Below, one piece after another: positions 6,822 to 14,957 of a stretch of DNA of 20,561 nt. Both the position numbers and the translations under genes were made by a program. The DNA is from Protofrankia sp963555915. GTDB lineage: Bacteria > Actinomycetota > Actinomycetes > Frankiales > Frankiaceae. Numbering within the stretch: the first letter of the stretch is position 1; each line of letters begins with the position of its first letter. Where the stretch lies: positions 1 through 20,561 of the forward strand of contig NZ_CAUVXL010000111.1 in assembly GCF_963555915.1 (NCBI RefSeq), in the 5' to 3' direction. The notes under the pieces were generated by a model, which was not told the origin of the DNA, made no database searches, and was given only the letters and a program-made list of their open reading frames with translations.

Positions 6822-7362
6822 CCTGATTTCACCCGCGGACCATCCGGGTCATTTCGCAGGTGTTGTCCGGGCCGTTGCCCCGGGACCAACGGCGTCACGT
6901 GGTCGACGCGCGGCTCGCCGGCGTGCCTACGCCGGGCGTCCCCTTCCGCTGTCGGGAAGCGGCTCATCCGAGCTGTCGTCACCGTTCACCGCGGTCGCGT
7001 CGGGGTCGTCATGCGGGAGGGCGATGTCCACATCGCCGGATGGATGGCGGTGGATCGCCGGGTTTTCGCTCATCTGTCTGCCCACCGTGACCTGGGAAGT
7101 TACCTGGACCTGCCGGCCTGTGCACCCATTGGAGAGCTCTTCGTAGGGATCGCTCGGCTCCCTTGCCGACGCCCTGGTCCGGTTCGGTATCCACGCGCTG
7201 CGCAGCGGTGCGGACACGTCGACCGTACGCCGTCGCACCACGTACCGCAGCTTGTGGCGCGGCTGGGTCCTATTTCCTGTAGACGTAAAAGGTTCCGGGT
7301 GTCGTTCAGTCGATAGTGGGGGCGGTGTCCAAGCCCCCGGCATCATTTCCTAGGCTTATCCC
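6822..7362. other. Non-coding stretch between the ABC exporter and pyruvate kinase genes
   Basis: About 540 bases with no gene I can support. The longest frames on both strands (for example 6819-7316 plus and 6927-7346 minus) are rich in Arg, Cys and Pro, lack a credible ribosome site and do not resemble a known protein. A Cys/His-rich part around 6870-7010 vaguely recalls an HNH nuclease end read through frameshifts, which I do not consider proven. The last 90 bases are less GC-rich and presumably contain the pyruvate kinase promoter. Confidence 0.5.
7351..7356 (+). promoter_or_regulatory. Candidate -10 element giving a leaderless pyk mRNA
   Basis: TAGGCT matches the actinobacterial TANNNT -10 pattern and ends 6 bases before GTG 7363, so transcription would start at or next to the start codon. 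There is no Shine-Dalgarno sequence ahead of this GTG, which agrees with leaderless expression. A clear -35 is not visible. Confidence 0.45.
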
Positions 7363-8778
7363 GTGTCTCGTCGCGCGAAAATTGTGTGTACACTTGGTCC
7401 TGCCACCAGCTCACCCGACATGATCCGGGCGTTGGTCGAAGCCGGTATGGACATCGCCCGTCTCAACCTCTCCCATGGCTCCCACGACCAACATGCCGAG
7501 ACCTACCTGCGCATCCGCGCCGCTGCTGACGCTGCCGGACGCAGTGTCGGCATCCTTGTCGATCTTCAGGGGCCGAAGATCAGGCTAGGGAAGTTCGGGT
7601 CCGGGCAGGTCACCCTGCTGCCCGGCCAACAGTTCACGATTACCACTGATGACGTCGTCGGTGATCAGCATCGGGTTGGAACGACGTTCTCAGGGCTGAC
7701 CGCCGACGTCACCAAGGGTGACCGCATCCTCGTCGACGACGGCCGGCTGGTGCTTGACGTCACCGACGTGGTCGGCACCGACGTCCACACCACGGTCTCC
7801 ATCGGTGGTCCGGTCAGCGATCACAAGGGGATGAACATCCCGGGCGCAGCCCTCGGGGTGCCCGCGTTGACCGACAAGGACACCGAGGACCTCCGCTTCG
7901 GGCTCGGTCTGCCTGCCGACATGATCGCTCTGTCGTTTGTCCGGTCGGCCGCCGACATCGAAAAGGTTCGAGCGGTGATGGACGAGGTCGGCGTGCGCCT
8001 CCCCGTCCTCGCCAAGATTGAGAAGCCGCAGGCAGTCGACCAGCTCGAGGAGATCGTCGAAGCGTTCGACGGCCTGATGATCGCCCGTGGTGACCTCGGC
8101 GTGGAAATGCCGTTGCAGGTCGTGCCGCTGGTCCAGAAACGCGCCGTGTCATGGGCGCGCGAGCGTGCGAAGCCGGTGATCGTGGCCACCCAGGTGCTGG
8201 AGTCGATGGTCCACGCCCCCCGGCCCACCCGTGCCGAGGCCAGCGACTGCGCCAATGCCGTCCTCGACGGTGCCGATGCGATCATGCTGTCGGCGGAGAC
8301 CAGCGTCGGTGACTACCCCATCGAGGCGGTCTCCACGATGGCACGGATCATCGAGACGGTCGAGGTTGATCTTTCCCGGATTCCGCCGCTGCGGACCCGC
8401 CCACGCACGGTCGGCGGGGCGCTGGCCGAGGCCGCCGCGAACGTCGGCGGAGCCATGGGTGCCCGCTACCTCGTCGCGTTCACCCAGAGCGGGGACACAG
8501 CGCGCCGTCTCGCGCGGTACCGCAGCCCCATCCCGCTGTTGGCCTTCACGCCGGTGCCGGCCGTCCGCAGCCAGCTGGCGCTGCTGTGGGGCGTCGAGAC
8601 CTTCCTGGTCCCGTTCGCGCACAGCACCGACGAGATGGTCCGGCAGGTCGACAACGCACTGGTGCAGCTGGAGCGTTGTCGGCCCGGTGAGCTGGTTGTC
8701 GTCGTCGCGGGGACACCGCCGGGTGTGGCCGGGATGACCAACACCATCCGGGTGCACCGTATCGGGGAGGAAGTCTAG
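7363..8778 (+). CDS. pyk: Pyruvate kinase
   Basis: A full-length 471-residue pyruvate kinase, which transfers phosphate from phosphoenolpyruvate to ADP at the end of glycolysis and works as a cytoplasmic tetramer. The start RRAKIVCTLGPAT, the substrate-site segment MDIARLNLSHG, the B-domain junction LVDLQGPKIRLG, the return GPVSDHKGMNIPG, the catalytic Lys segment LAKIEKPQAV, the metal-binding region MIARGDLGVEMP, and the helix segments VIVATQVLESM, PTRAEASD and DAIMLSAETSVGDYP are all intact. The C-terminal regulatory domain (about residues 350-471) is complete, with FTQSGDTARRLARYR. GTG 7363 gives the normal N-terminus and no ribosome site precedes it, so the message is probably leaderless. 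It looks monocistronic; the next gene starts about 295 bases downstream. Confidence 0.98.
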   Translation: MSRRAKIVCTLGPATSSPDMIRALVEAGMDIARLNLSHGSHDQHAETYLRIRAAADAAGRSVGILVDLQGPKIRLGKFGSGQVTLLPGQQFTITTDDVVGDQHRVGTTFSGLTADVTKGDRILVDDGRLVLDVTDVVGTDVHTTVSIGGPVSDHKGMNIPGAALGVPALTDKDTEDLRFGLGLPADMIALSFVRSAADIEKVRAVMDEVGVRLPVLAKIEKPQAVDQLEEIVEAFDGLMIARGDLGVEMPLQVVPLVQKRAVSWARERAKPVIVATQVLESMVHAPRPTRAEASDCANAVLDGADAIMLSAETSVGDYPIEAVSTMARIIETVEVDLSRIPPLRTRPRTVGGALAEAAANVGGAMGARYLVAFTQSGDTARRLARYRSPIPLLAFTPVPAVRSQLALLWGVETFLVPFAHSTDEMVRQVDNALVQLERCRPGELVVVVAGTPPGVAGMTNTIRVHRIGEEV

Positions 8779-9073
8779 CCATAGTGGTCGGCGCCGCAGT
8801 GCTCTGGGGTTGGCCGCGATCCGCGGATGTGCGGACCAGCCCGTAGTGTCTGCGGCACGATGATGGGGGGCCCGGGGTCGGGCGGACACCTGCGCTCTGT
8901 CCGTTCCGTCCAGGCACACTGGCTGGTCAGGGCGCACGCGCTGGCCAGGCGAACGCATGGCACAGCCGGATCGGGGCTGTGGCAGTTTGCGGGCAGTTTC
9001 CGGCGTCGACCACTATGTCCCTGGGCCACTCGCCGGACCCCGACCCGGCCCAGCTGACCCGGGAGCGTGTGCA
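8779..9073. other. Spacer downstream of pyk with a small hairpin
   Basis: About 295 bases before the preferred start of the next gene. A short perfect hairpin, CCGCG-ATC-CGCGG, lies at 8814-8826 without a T tract. A TAGTGT at 8844-8849 fits a -10 pattern loosely. Reading frames here, including an in-frame extension of the next gene from ATG 8957, show no recognisable protein features. The promoter of the following gene should lie here but cannot be fixed. Confidence 0.45.
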
Positions 9074-11197
9074 ATGACCGAACAGCCGGCACGGCGGCCT
9101 CGCGAAACAGACCGGGACGACGATGCCGGCGGGGAGGCCGGGGCGTCGCCGGCGCAGACCCCGTCCCGGGCGATGCGCCCGCAGAGTCCATCGGTGCGTC
9201 CCGCGGATGAGCCGGCCCAGTCGAGCGAGACGCCCGGGCCTCGCCGGGCAGGCGCGCCAGACCCGCGTGGACAGTCCGGGGCACATCGCTCGTCTCCGGG
9301 GAGCCCGGCTTCATCGGGTGCCGCTGGGTCGTCGGCTACGCGGGGTGCGGTCGGGTCGCCCCACGCGCGTCCCGCCGCCGGCGGCCAGGCGCCGCCGGCC
9401 CGGCGCCAGGTTGCGTCCCAACCGCCTCAGGCGACGACCAGTGCGACGGCGGCGTCAACCGGTCAACGTGCCGGTGGGCCATCCCGGCCTGGGTCGGAGA
9501 TCGGCCAGACCTCCCAGCCTGAACCTGACCGTGCCGATGCTGACGGCGCGAAGGGCGCAAGCGGCACGGGCAGCCGTCCGAACACCACTCCGGCGCCCGT
9601 GCGACCGGCGGCGCCGGGTCCGACACCTGGACCCGCGCCGGTAGCGCCGGTAGCGCCGGTAGCGCCGCGCGCGGTACCGCCGCAGGTCGACACTCGCCAG
9701 GCTGAACATCGGCGGCCCCAACCCCCGGAACCGATCGGGCGCCGGGCGGTTGATCGTAGGCAGGATGATCATGTATCAGGTGATCGTCGATTGGATGGCG
9801 CGGCGCCCGGGCCGGCCAAACCCTCCGGTGGCGGGTCGCCCGCGGCGGCGCAACCTCGTTCCCCGGAACGTCCCGCTGTGCGGATCTCCCCGCAGCAGGC
9901 ACGGTCACCGGCGCCGGAGGCGGGATCTGAGCCCGCCAAACCGCCGTCCCGGATGCCCGCGCCCCACCCGCAGGCCGCGCCCCACCCGCAGGCCGGACCG
10001 CAGCGGCAGGCCGGAGCACAGCCGTCTGTGCCGCCGAGCCAACCCCAGTCCCGGCCGCACGGGCCCGTACCGGCGCGATCGCCGGCGGTGGGACCGCACG
10101 GGGGTCCGGGTGAGCGTCCCCGGTATCGGCAACCACAGCCGCCACCAGGCATGCCGTGGCCACCCGTGGCCGCGCCGGACCCGCTGGACACGCCGCGCCA
10201 GACCCGGGGGCGCGAGCCGCAGTACCCCTTCCCTGCGCATCGGGACTTCGACGCTGCGCCTGCCCCAGCTATCCCATCTATTCCATCCGCCCCAGCTATC
10301 CCATCCGTCCCGGCTGTCGATCCGAGCGAAGCTCCGCGGGGCGTGATCGGTTCTCGGCCGGCGTACCCGAACGCCGAGCCGGAGTTCGGGTACCACGGGC
10401 GTACCGACGAGCCGGCCGATCCCGGCGGCGGCCGACAAGGGCGCCCTCATGGTTCTTTTCGCACACCCGGGAACCCCAAACACGCCGCTGCCGGGCCAGC
10501 CGGTGCACGGGAGTGGGCGACAGCCGAACCGGAATCGAGCCTCGACCCACGGGCCGGCCACCTGCCTGACATGGGATCCCAGGCACCGGGAGGGATATCC
10601 GGGCAGGTTCACGCTCGCGAACGTGGCGTTACCCAGCGGCCCGTCGCCCCGCAGAGCGTGGCGCAGAGCGTGGCGCAGGATGCCCCGCTCGAAGGCGCGG
10701 TTGCCGAACATGTCCCCGACCTCGAGCGTGGCGGCGCCGGTGCGGGGCGGTCCGCGCAGCCCCAACCCGCAGGGGCCGGGCGGCTTGCCGGTCTCGTCGT
10801 CTGCGCCGCTGGTGTGGCTGCCGGGGCTGGCGCGGTGTTGCCGTGGAGCATCCTGAGCAGCGGGGCGGAGACTCGCACGTTTTCGGGCCTGACGGTTGGC
10901 GACGGTCGTGTGACAATGGTTGCCGGTGCGCTGCTGATGGTGATCGGTTTCGCGCGCGTGCTCGGGCGCCCAACGGGAGCGGCGGATGGGCTGGTCGTGC
11001 GGGTGCTCGCGGCCGGGGTCACGGTGCTGTCCACGATGGACATCGTCGCGGGACCGCCGTCGTTGTCGTCCTTCCGCGGCCTTTCAGCCGATCAGATAAG
11101 CGTGGTTCCCGAGTCCGGACTCGTCCTGACCCTGGTCGCCGGTCTGGTCGCGCTTGCCGGGAGCGTGCGGTTGCGGCGCGGGCACCCGGCCCCGTGA
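9074..11197 (+). CDS. Proline-rich protein with C-terminal four-helix membrane domain
   Basis: A 707-residue protein of unknown function. Roughly residues 1-565 are low-complexity, rich in Pro, Ala, Gly, Gln, Ser and Arg with many short repeats (APV, HPQA, AIPS, QSVA), and are predicted to be disordered. The last 138 residues hold four hydrophobic helices (about 573-590, 612-630, 640-658 and 682-699), with a LPW after helix 1 and TMDIVAGP at the end of helix 3. The disordered part is probably cytoplasmic, inferred from an N-terminus without signal peptide and the even helix number. ATG 9074 is chosen because GGGAG (9061-9065) stands 8 bases ahead; ATG 8957 would add 39 unremarkable residues. 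The next gene, 40 bases on, encodes a shorter protein with the same type of membrane domain, suggesting a duplicated pair in one operon. Confidence 0.75.
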   Translation: MTEQPARRPRETDRDDDAGGEAGASPAQTPSRAMRPQSPSVRPADEPAQSSETPGPRRAGAPDPRGQSGAHRSSPGSPASSGAAGSSATRGAVGSPHARPAAGGQAPPARRQVASQPPQATTSATAASTGQRAGGPSRPGSEIGQTSQPEPDRADADGAKGASGTGSRPNTTPAPVRPAAPGPTPGPAPVAPVAPVAPRAVPPQVDTRQAEHRRPQPPEPIGRRAVDRRQDDHVSGDRRLDGAAPGPAKPSGGGSPAAAQPRSPERPAVRISPQQARSPAPEAGSEPAKPPSRMPAPHPQAAPHPQAGPQRQAGAQPSVPPSQPQSRPHGPVPARSPAVGPHGGPGERPRYRQPQPPPGMPWPPVAAPDPLDTPRQTRGREPQYPFPAHRDFDAAPAPAIPSIPSAPAIPSVPAVDPSEAPRGVIGSRPAYPNAEPEFGYHGRTDEPADPGGGRQGRPHGSFRTPGNPKHAAAGPAGAREWATAEPESSLDPRAGHLPDMGSQAPGGISGQVHARERGVTQRPVAPQSVAQSVAQDAPLEGAVAEHVPDLERGGAGAGRSAQPQPAGAGRLAGLVVCAAGVAAGAGAVLPWSILSSGAETRTFSGLTVGDGRVTMVAGALLMVIGFARVLGRPTGAADGLVVRVLAAGVTVLSTMDIVAGPPSLSSFRGLSADQISVVPESGLVLTLVAGLVALAGSVRLRRGHPAP
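9641..9667 (+). repeat. 9-bp tandem repeat x3, in frame (VAP)
   Basis: Three perfect copies of GTAGCGCCG encode Val-Ala-Pro units in the disordered region of the proline-rich protein. Confidence 0.95.
9959..9994 (+). repeat. 18-bp tandem repeat x2, in frame (APHPQA)
   Basis: Two perfect 18-base copies encode the HPQA-containing repeat. A diverged third unit (PQRQAG) follows immediately. Confidence 0.9.
10262..10305 (+). repeat. 27-bp period direct repeat (PAIPS)
   Basis: A 17-base sequence recurs at 10262-10278 and 10289-10305, 27 bases apart, producing the APAIPSIPS / APAIPSVPA pattern in the proline-rich protein. Confidence 0.9.
10651..10674 (+). repeat. 12-bp tandem repeat x2, in frame (QSVA)
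   Basis: GCAGAGCGTGGC is present twice head to tail and encodes QSVAQSVAQ just before the C-terminal membrane domain of the proline-rich protein. Confidence 0.95.
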
Positions 11198-11237
11198 TAG
11201 GCCCAAGGTAGGCAGGTAACCGTACGGGGAGGATGGC

Positions 11238-12065
11238 GTGTCCGACCAGGATCGCAGTCCATGGGTGCCCCCGCCGGCCGAGCGCTCGGCCGGCGGGGGC
11301 ACGACCGATGCCGGCCCCCGATCGCGACCGACCGGTGCGGACGTCGGACCCGACCAGCAGTGGCGAGCGGAGCGGCGCGCGGCAATGGCCCGCACGGCTG
11401 ATCCGCGTTGGGCCCGGTCGTACGACGGCGCCACGCCACCGCAGGGCCCTGCCGGCCCGCAAGGCCCCGCCGGCGGCCCGCAGGGCCCCGCCGGTACAGA
11501 TGCCGTGGACGAGGTGGCTGGCGGCCGGGAACGTCACCTGTGGGGCGCGCCGCTCGCGATTCACCTGCAGGAAGCCGGCGGCGCCACGAGGATGGCCGCG
11601 AGCCCCCGGCCGGGGTTGAGCCGGACGGTCGGCGGGCTGCTGGTGCTCGCAGCCGGGGTCCTCAGCGCCGTCGGTGCGGTCATGACATGGGCGACCGTCA
11701 GCGCCTTCGGGTTGGCGTCGATTCCGGTCAGGGGCACCGACGCCGACCAGTACGGCGGGACGACGCTGGTGCTCGGTGTCCTGTCCGCCGTCCTGGGCGC
11801 GGTGCTGATCGGCCGTGCCCGGACCGGCTGGGAATGGATCATCTCCGCGGTCGCCGGCACGATGATCGTTCTGATGGCGATCGTCGACATGCTCCAGCTC
11901 CTGCGTGGCTCCCGACCCGATGGGATCGCCCTGGGTATCTCGGTCGACATCGGGCCGGGTCTGTGGGTCACGCTCCTCGGCGGCTGTGCTGTCGTCGGTG
12001 GCTCGCTGTTCGCCCGGTTCGGAACGCGCCGTGCCCGTCCCCCATTTGGGGGTCCTGCGTCCTGA
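11238..12065 (+). CDS. Membrane protein with collagen-like N-terminal repeats and four-helix C-terminal domain
   Basis: A 275-residue protein of unknown function. The N-terminal 125 residues are hydrophilic and contain a short collagen-like stretch (PQGPAG units, about residues 68-86). The C-terminal half has four helices (about 130-150, 174-193, 200-220 and 240-258). Its spacing of helices and motifs (GGLLVLAAGVLSAVGAVMTW in helix 1, MAIVDM in helix 3, then a short loop with VDIGPGLWVTLLGG) parallels the end of the preceding protein (LAGLVVCAAGVAAGAGAVLPW, TMDIVA, VVPESGLVLTLVAG), so the two are probably paralogues. GTG 11238 follows GGGGAGG (11226-11232) at a 5-base spacing. The 40-base gap to the upstream gene suggests one operon. 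It converges on the response-regulator gene. No enzymatic motif is visible. Confidence 0.82.
   Translation: MSDQDRSPWVPPPAERSAGGGTTDAGPRSRPTGADVGPDQQWRAERRAAMARTADPRWARSYDGATPPQGPAGPQGPAGGPQGPAGTDAVDEVAGGRERHLWGAPLAIHLQEAGGATRMAASPRPGLSRTVGGLLVLAAGVLSAVGAVMTWATVSAFGLASIPVRGTDADQYGGTTLVLGVLSAVLGAVLIGRARTGWEWIISAVAGTMIVLMAIVDMLQLLRGSRPDGIALGISVDIGPGLWVTLLGGCAVVGGSLFARFGTRRARPPFGGPAS
11442..11495 (+). repeat. Collagen-like Gly-Pro repeat coding region
   Basis: Repeats built around CAGGGCCCYGCCGG and CAAGGCCCCGCCGG encode PQGPAG units three times. The repeat is too short to form a stable triple helix by itself and is more likely a flexible linker. Confidence 0.8.
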
Positions 12066-12142
12066 GCTGTGGGGTCATGACACCACCTGCGGTCGGGGCC
12101 AGGCTGTGTGATGGTCGCCGAGCGACTCCGATCGGCGCGTTT

Positions 12143-12168
12143 CCACCCTGAAGCGGGGGGCAGGGTGG
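12143..12168. terminator. Bidirectional hairpin between convergent genes
   Basis: CCACCCTG (12143-12150) pairs perfectly with CAGGGTGG (12161-12168) across a 10-base loop, extendable by two T-G pairs. It lies in the 118-base gap between the convergent membrane-protein and response-regulator genes. There is no long T tract in either direction, but position and stem strength fit a shared terminator. Confidence 0.55.
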
Positions 12169-12183
12169 GGACGCCGCCTAGCG

Positions 12184-12825
12184 TCATCCGGCGTGGTCGG
12201 GCTGCAGATAGCCGTCTTCCACCGCCCGGCGGTACAGGTCGATCTTGGTTGTCGCGTCCCGGCCGACCTTGCGGTATTTCATCCTGACCCGTTCGATGTA
12301 CTGCTTGGCGGTCTCGGTGCCCACGTTCATGCGTTTGCTGACCAACTTCATGGGCATTCCGCCCGCATACAGCCGCAGCGCCTCGCGTTCCTGTGCGGAC
12401 AGCGTCGGGCGATCGGGCGCGTCGTCGGTCAACAGGACGAAGGCGAGCTGGGGCGACACCCAGCCGCAGCCGGCCGCCGCAGCCCGGATGGCCGTCGCCA
12501 GGTCGTCGACGGTCTCGGTCTTGGGTACGAAGCCGTAGGCCCCGGCGCGGATGGCTTCGCGGACCGCGGTCGGTGCGGCCGTCGCGCTGAAGACGACCAC
12601 GGCGGGGCCGGTGTCGGCCAGACATCGGATGTTGTCCGGCGCGGTGCTGCCATCGCCGAGGTCGAGATCGAGCAGGACGACGTCGGCGTGGCGTCCCGGG
12701 CCCGCGAGGAGCTCCGCCATGCTGGCGGCTTTGGCCACGAGTCTGCAGTCGGGCGTCGCCGCGAGTAACCCCTCGAGTCCGTGCAGGACGATGGGGTGAT
12801 CATCGACGGCCGCGACAGTGATCAT
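12184..12825 (-). CDS. NarL/LuxR-type response regulator
   Basis: A 213-residue two-component response regulator. The receiver domain (about 1-115) has the acidic pair Asp8-Asp9 in VAAVDDHPIV, the phospho-acceptor Asp53 in VVLLDLDLG, the switch Ser80 and the conserved Lys102 in FVPKTE. The C-terminal LuxR/NarL helix-turn-helix (about 140-190) shows LSAQEREALRLYAGG, then KLVSKRMNVGTETAKQYIERVRMKY. It would bind DNA as a dimer after phosphorylation. ATG 12825 is chosen because receiver domains begin just there; an in-frame GTG at 12876, preceded by GAGAGGGTGA, would add 17 residues and cannot be excluded. The sensor gene lies 122 bases upstream on the same strand, so the pair very likely forms one signalling system. 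Confidence 0.93.
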   Translation of the reverse strand: MITVAAVDDHPIVLHGLEGLLAATPDCRLVAKAASMAELLAGPGRHADVVLLDLDLGDGSTAPDNIRCLADTGPAVVVFSATAAPTAVREAIRAGAYGFVPKTETVDDLATAIRAAAAGCGWVSPQLAFVLLTDDAPDRPTLSAQEREALRLYAGGMPMKLVSKRMNVGTETAKQYIERVRMKYRKVGRDATTKIDLYRRAVEDGYLQPDHAG

Positions 12826-12947
12826 CCGACCTGCGGCGTAAGGGCACGGGCCACCGGGCCCGGCAGCGCCCACCACTTCACCCTCTCAAGCATGTGCGTC
12901 CCTTCTGAGTGGATCAGTGATCGGTCGTGGTCGGGCGGCGGGTGTCC

Positions 12948-14957
12948 TCATCGGCTCCATCGCAGCTCCAGGGAACCGCGGCCGTCCACCATGTCCGCGA
13001 GCGCGTCAAGGTGGCCGTCCTGATTGCCGTCAAGATGACAGCCCGGGTCGATGATCGGAATGGCCTGTACGGCCTGTACGGGAGCGGGGAAGGACACGAA
13101 CACCTGTGCCTCGTCGGTCCCGCCGAGCACGGTGAGCAGAACTCGACCTGTGGCGACCGATGCGAGGGACTCGTCGACTATTCGGGCAATCGCGCTGCGC
13201 GCCTGCGCTGGAACGTCACGCAGGTCTCCGGCCAGCTGCGTCTCGACCCGCAGGCCTCGGCGCTCGGCGGAGGCGATCACATGTTCGAGGTCCGTGGCGG
13301 TCGTTCCGGCCAGCATCCGGCGCAGCGTCGCAGCCTGGGCGGCACAGCGGCTGCGCACGGCCTCGTCGGCCGGGTCGAGCAGGCCGTCGGCGATCGCCCG
13401 TACCAGCGGCAGCGTGCGGGTCGCGAGTATGTCCCACCGGCGGGCGCGGTCGGCCCGGACCGCTGCGGCGGCGACCTCCAGCGCGCTGCGGTCGGCCTCG
13501 GTCGCCACGGTCCGCGCAACGGTCGGGCCGGCTGCGGCCATGGCGCGGCGGATCACCGTGACCGCCAGCGCCGGCACCCACAGACCCCAGGTCACCGCGA
13601 CCAGCCGCGCCAATGCAAGCGGCACCGGGCCGACCTCGCGCAGGGCGAGCACGGTGGCCAGAACCGTCACCGTGGTGGCGCCGAGGAGGGCCTCGCGGGT
13701 CGGACGGCTCACCGCCGTCGCAACCAGTAGCCAACCGGCGCCGAGCAGCGCCCAGTTGGCGAAACCGACCACGTTGTACCCACGGCAGGTCAGGCCGACC
13801 AGAAGCTCCGCGAGCGCCGCAGCGCCCAGCAGGCCGGCGGACTCCCGTCCCCGCAGACCTCGCCTGATCATGGCGGGGACGGTGCGGACGGCAAGAGCGG
13901 CCAGCCCGAGCCACACCACCAGCGAGACCAGCGGCCAGCGGTAGGTCTGCGCCATGGTGACGGCGGGCAGCGCCATCGCCGCGTGCCAGCAGACGATGAA
14001 GACGGCGACGCCGCGGGCCAGCCCGGTCTCGTGGCCGGTGCGGATGAGCCGGCCGCTGTCGTGGGCCAGCGCCGCCCGCGCCGCCGCTGCCGCTGCCGGC
14101 GTGCCGTCCCGGGATGCCCCCCGGGCGAGGAATGTCTCCAGGACGGCGAGGTCATCCGCGCAGCGGTTGCGGATATCGGCCGTGGGTACCGGCGCCGTCG
14201 CCGTTGGCGTAGGCGTAGGCGTAGGCGTGACCGGATCAAGGGGTTGCGCGCCGTTCATCGCGATTCCGGTGAGGGTGTTGACGAGCGTGTCGTGAACGAT
14301 GCGTTCCTGTTCCCGGCGGTCCTGCGTCCGGGATTGGGTGATCGTGGCGATCCGGTACCGGCGTACCGCCGCGACGAGGTCGATGTCGGCGTCGGCTGCG
14401 TGAGCGCGGCAGGTGCGCACGGCAAGCGCCCAGACTGTCGTGATGACCGCGAGCAGCACCACGGAGCGCACCGGCACGCCGGGGGCCGGACCCGACGGCC
14501 CCACCATGGCCGCACCGGCCCAGTAGGCTGCCGCGACGCTCGCGACGGCTGGCACGGCGGCCCGCACCGGCAGGCACCACGCCGCCGTCACGGTGACCCC
14601 GCCCACGGTGACGTAGACCCAGTTGGAGGCGTCTCCGACGGTCGCGGGTGGGACCAGCAGCGCGCCGAAGCAGGCCAGCGGTCCGGCGAACGCGAGCTCA
14701 AGGGAGCTGATGCGTGGGTCGAGGCCGTTGCGGGCGAGGAGGACCGCGACGATCACAGTCCAGCCGGCGGCCGCGAGCGGACCGGCGAGCGTCCACGGGT
14801 GTGCCCAGGTCCACGACCACCAGATCGCGACCTGCGCGAGGCTCAGCACGCCGATCAGGACACGGAACAGGACGGCCGCACGGGCCATGACCACGCCGTG
14901 TGAGGCAACGGCGAAGCCCTTGCGATCAGGCGGCGGTGCGTCAGGTGGCATGGTCAC
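12948..14957 (-). CDS. Histidine-kinase-like sensor, internally duplicated, with degenerate ATPase region
   Basis: A 669-residue membrane sensor partnered with the adjacent response regulator. Residues about 25-180 form several helices. Then comes a HisKA_3-type dimerisation helix, RREQERIVHDTLVNTLTG, with the probable phospho-acceptor His222. Instead of an ATPase domain, a second set of helices follows (about 315-475), then a second dimerisation-like helix pair (about 500-550) that lacks the His. The final 120 residues hold RIVDESLASVATGRVLLTVLG, which recalls an N-box region (IVxEALxNV) but has no Asn, and no DNG/GxG G-boxes are visible. So the protein looks like two sensor halves in tandem, one with the His and neither with a normal ATPase. 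GTG 14957 has GAGGA close by; ATG 14951 is an alternative. It may need a separate kinase, or use a divergent fold. Confidence 0.8.
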   Translation of the reverse strand: MTMPPDAPPPDRKGFAVASHGVVMARAAVLFRVLIGVLSLAQVAIWWSWTWAHPWTLAGPLAAAGWTVIVAVLLARNGLDPRISSLELAFAGPLACFGALLVPPATVGDASNWVYVTVGGVTVTAAWCLPVRAAVPAVASVAAAYWAGAAMVGPSGPAPGVPVRSVVLLAVITTVWALAVRTCRAHAADADIDLVAAVRRYRIATITQSRTQDRREQERIVHDTLVNTLTGIAMNGAQPLDPVTPTPTPTPTATAPVPTADIRNRCADDLAVLETFLARGASRDGTPAAAAAARAALAHDSGRLIRTGHETGLARGVAVFIVCWHAAMALPAVTMAQTYRWPLVSLVVWLGLAALAVRTVPAMIRRGLRGRESAGLLGAAALAELLVGLTCRGYNVVGFANWALLGAGWLLVATAVSRPTREALLGATTVTVLATVLALREVGPVPLALARLVAVTWGLWVPALAVTVIRRAMAAAGPTVARTVATEADRSALEVAAAAVRADRARRWDILATRTLPLVRAIADGLLDPADEAVRSRCAAQAATLRRMLAGTTATDLEHVIASAERRGLRVETQLAGDLRDVPAQARSAIARIVDESLASVATGRVLLTVLGGTDEAQVFVSFPAPVQAVQAIPIIDPGCHLDGNQDGHLDALADMVDGRGSLELRWSR
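14206..14229 (-). repeat. 6-bp tandem repeat (GGCGTA x3 plus GGCGTG), encoding (TP)n
   Basis: The plus-strand hexamer GGCGTA is repeated three times followed by one variant. On the coding strand it gives the TPTPTPT linker between the His-bearing helix and the next helix of the sensor protein. Confidence 0.95.

Noticed and set aside
6819..7316. 165-codon plus-strand frame in the gap before pyk, with a faint HNH-like Cys/His pattern
   Set aside because: No ribosome site, Arg/Cys/Pro-rich composition, and the HNH resemblance needs frame jumps. Not enough to call a gene or pseudogene.
6927..7346. 139-codon minus-strand frame in the same gap
   Set aside because: No recognisable motif, no ribosome site and shadow-like composition.
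8957..9073. N-terminal extension of the proline-rich protein from ATG 8957
   Set aside because: The downstream ATG 9074 has a properly spaced GGGAG and begins a typical MTEQ start; the extension has no clear coding character.
11442..11495. Collagen-like repeat as a possible true collagen triple helix protein
   Set aside because: Only about three PQGPAG units are present and Gly-X-Y periodicity breaks. A linker is more likely.
12826..12876. 17-residue extension of the response regulator from GTG 12876
   Set aside because: Receiver domains normally begin at MITVAAVDDH. The extension has a passable ribosome site, so it is noted as an alternative only.
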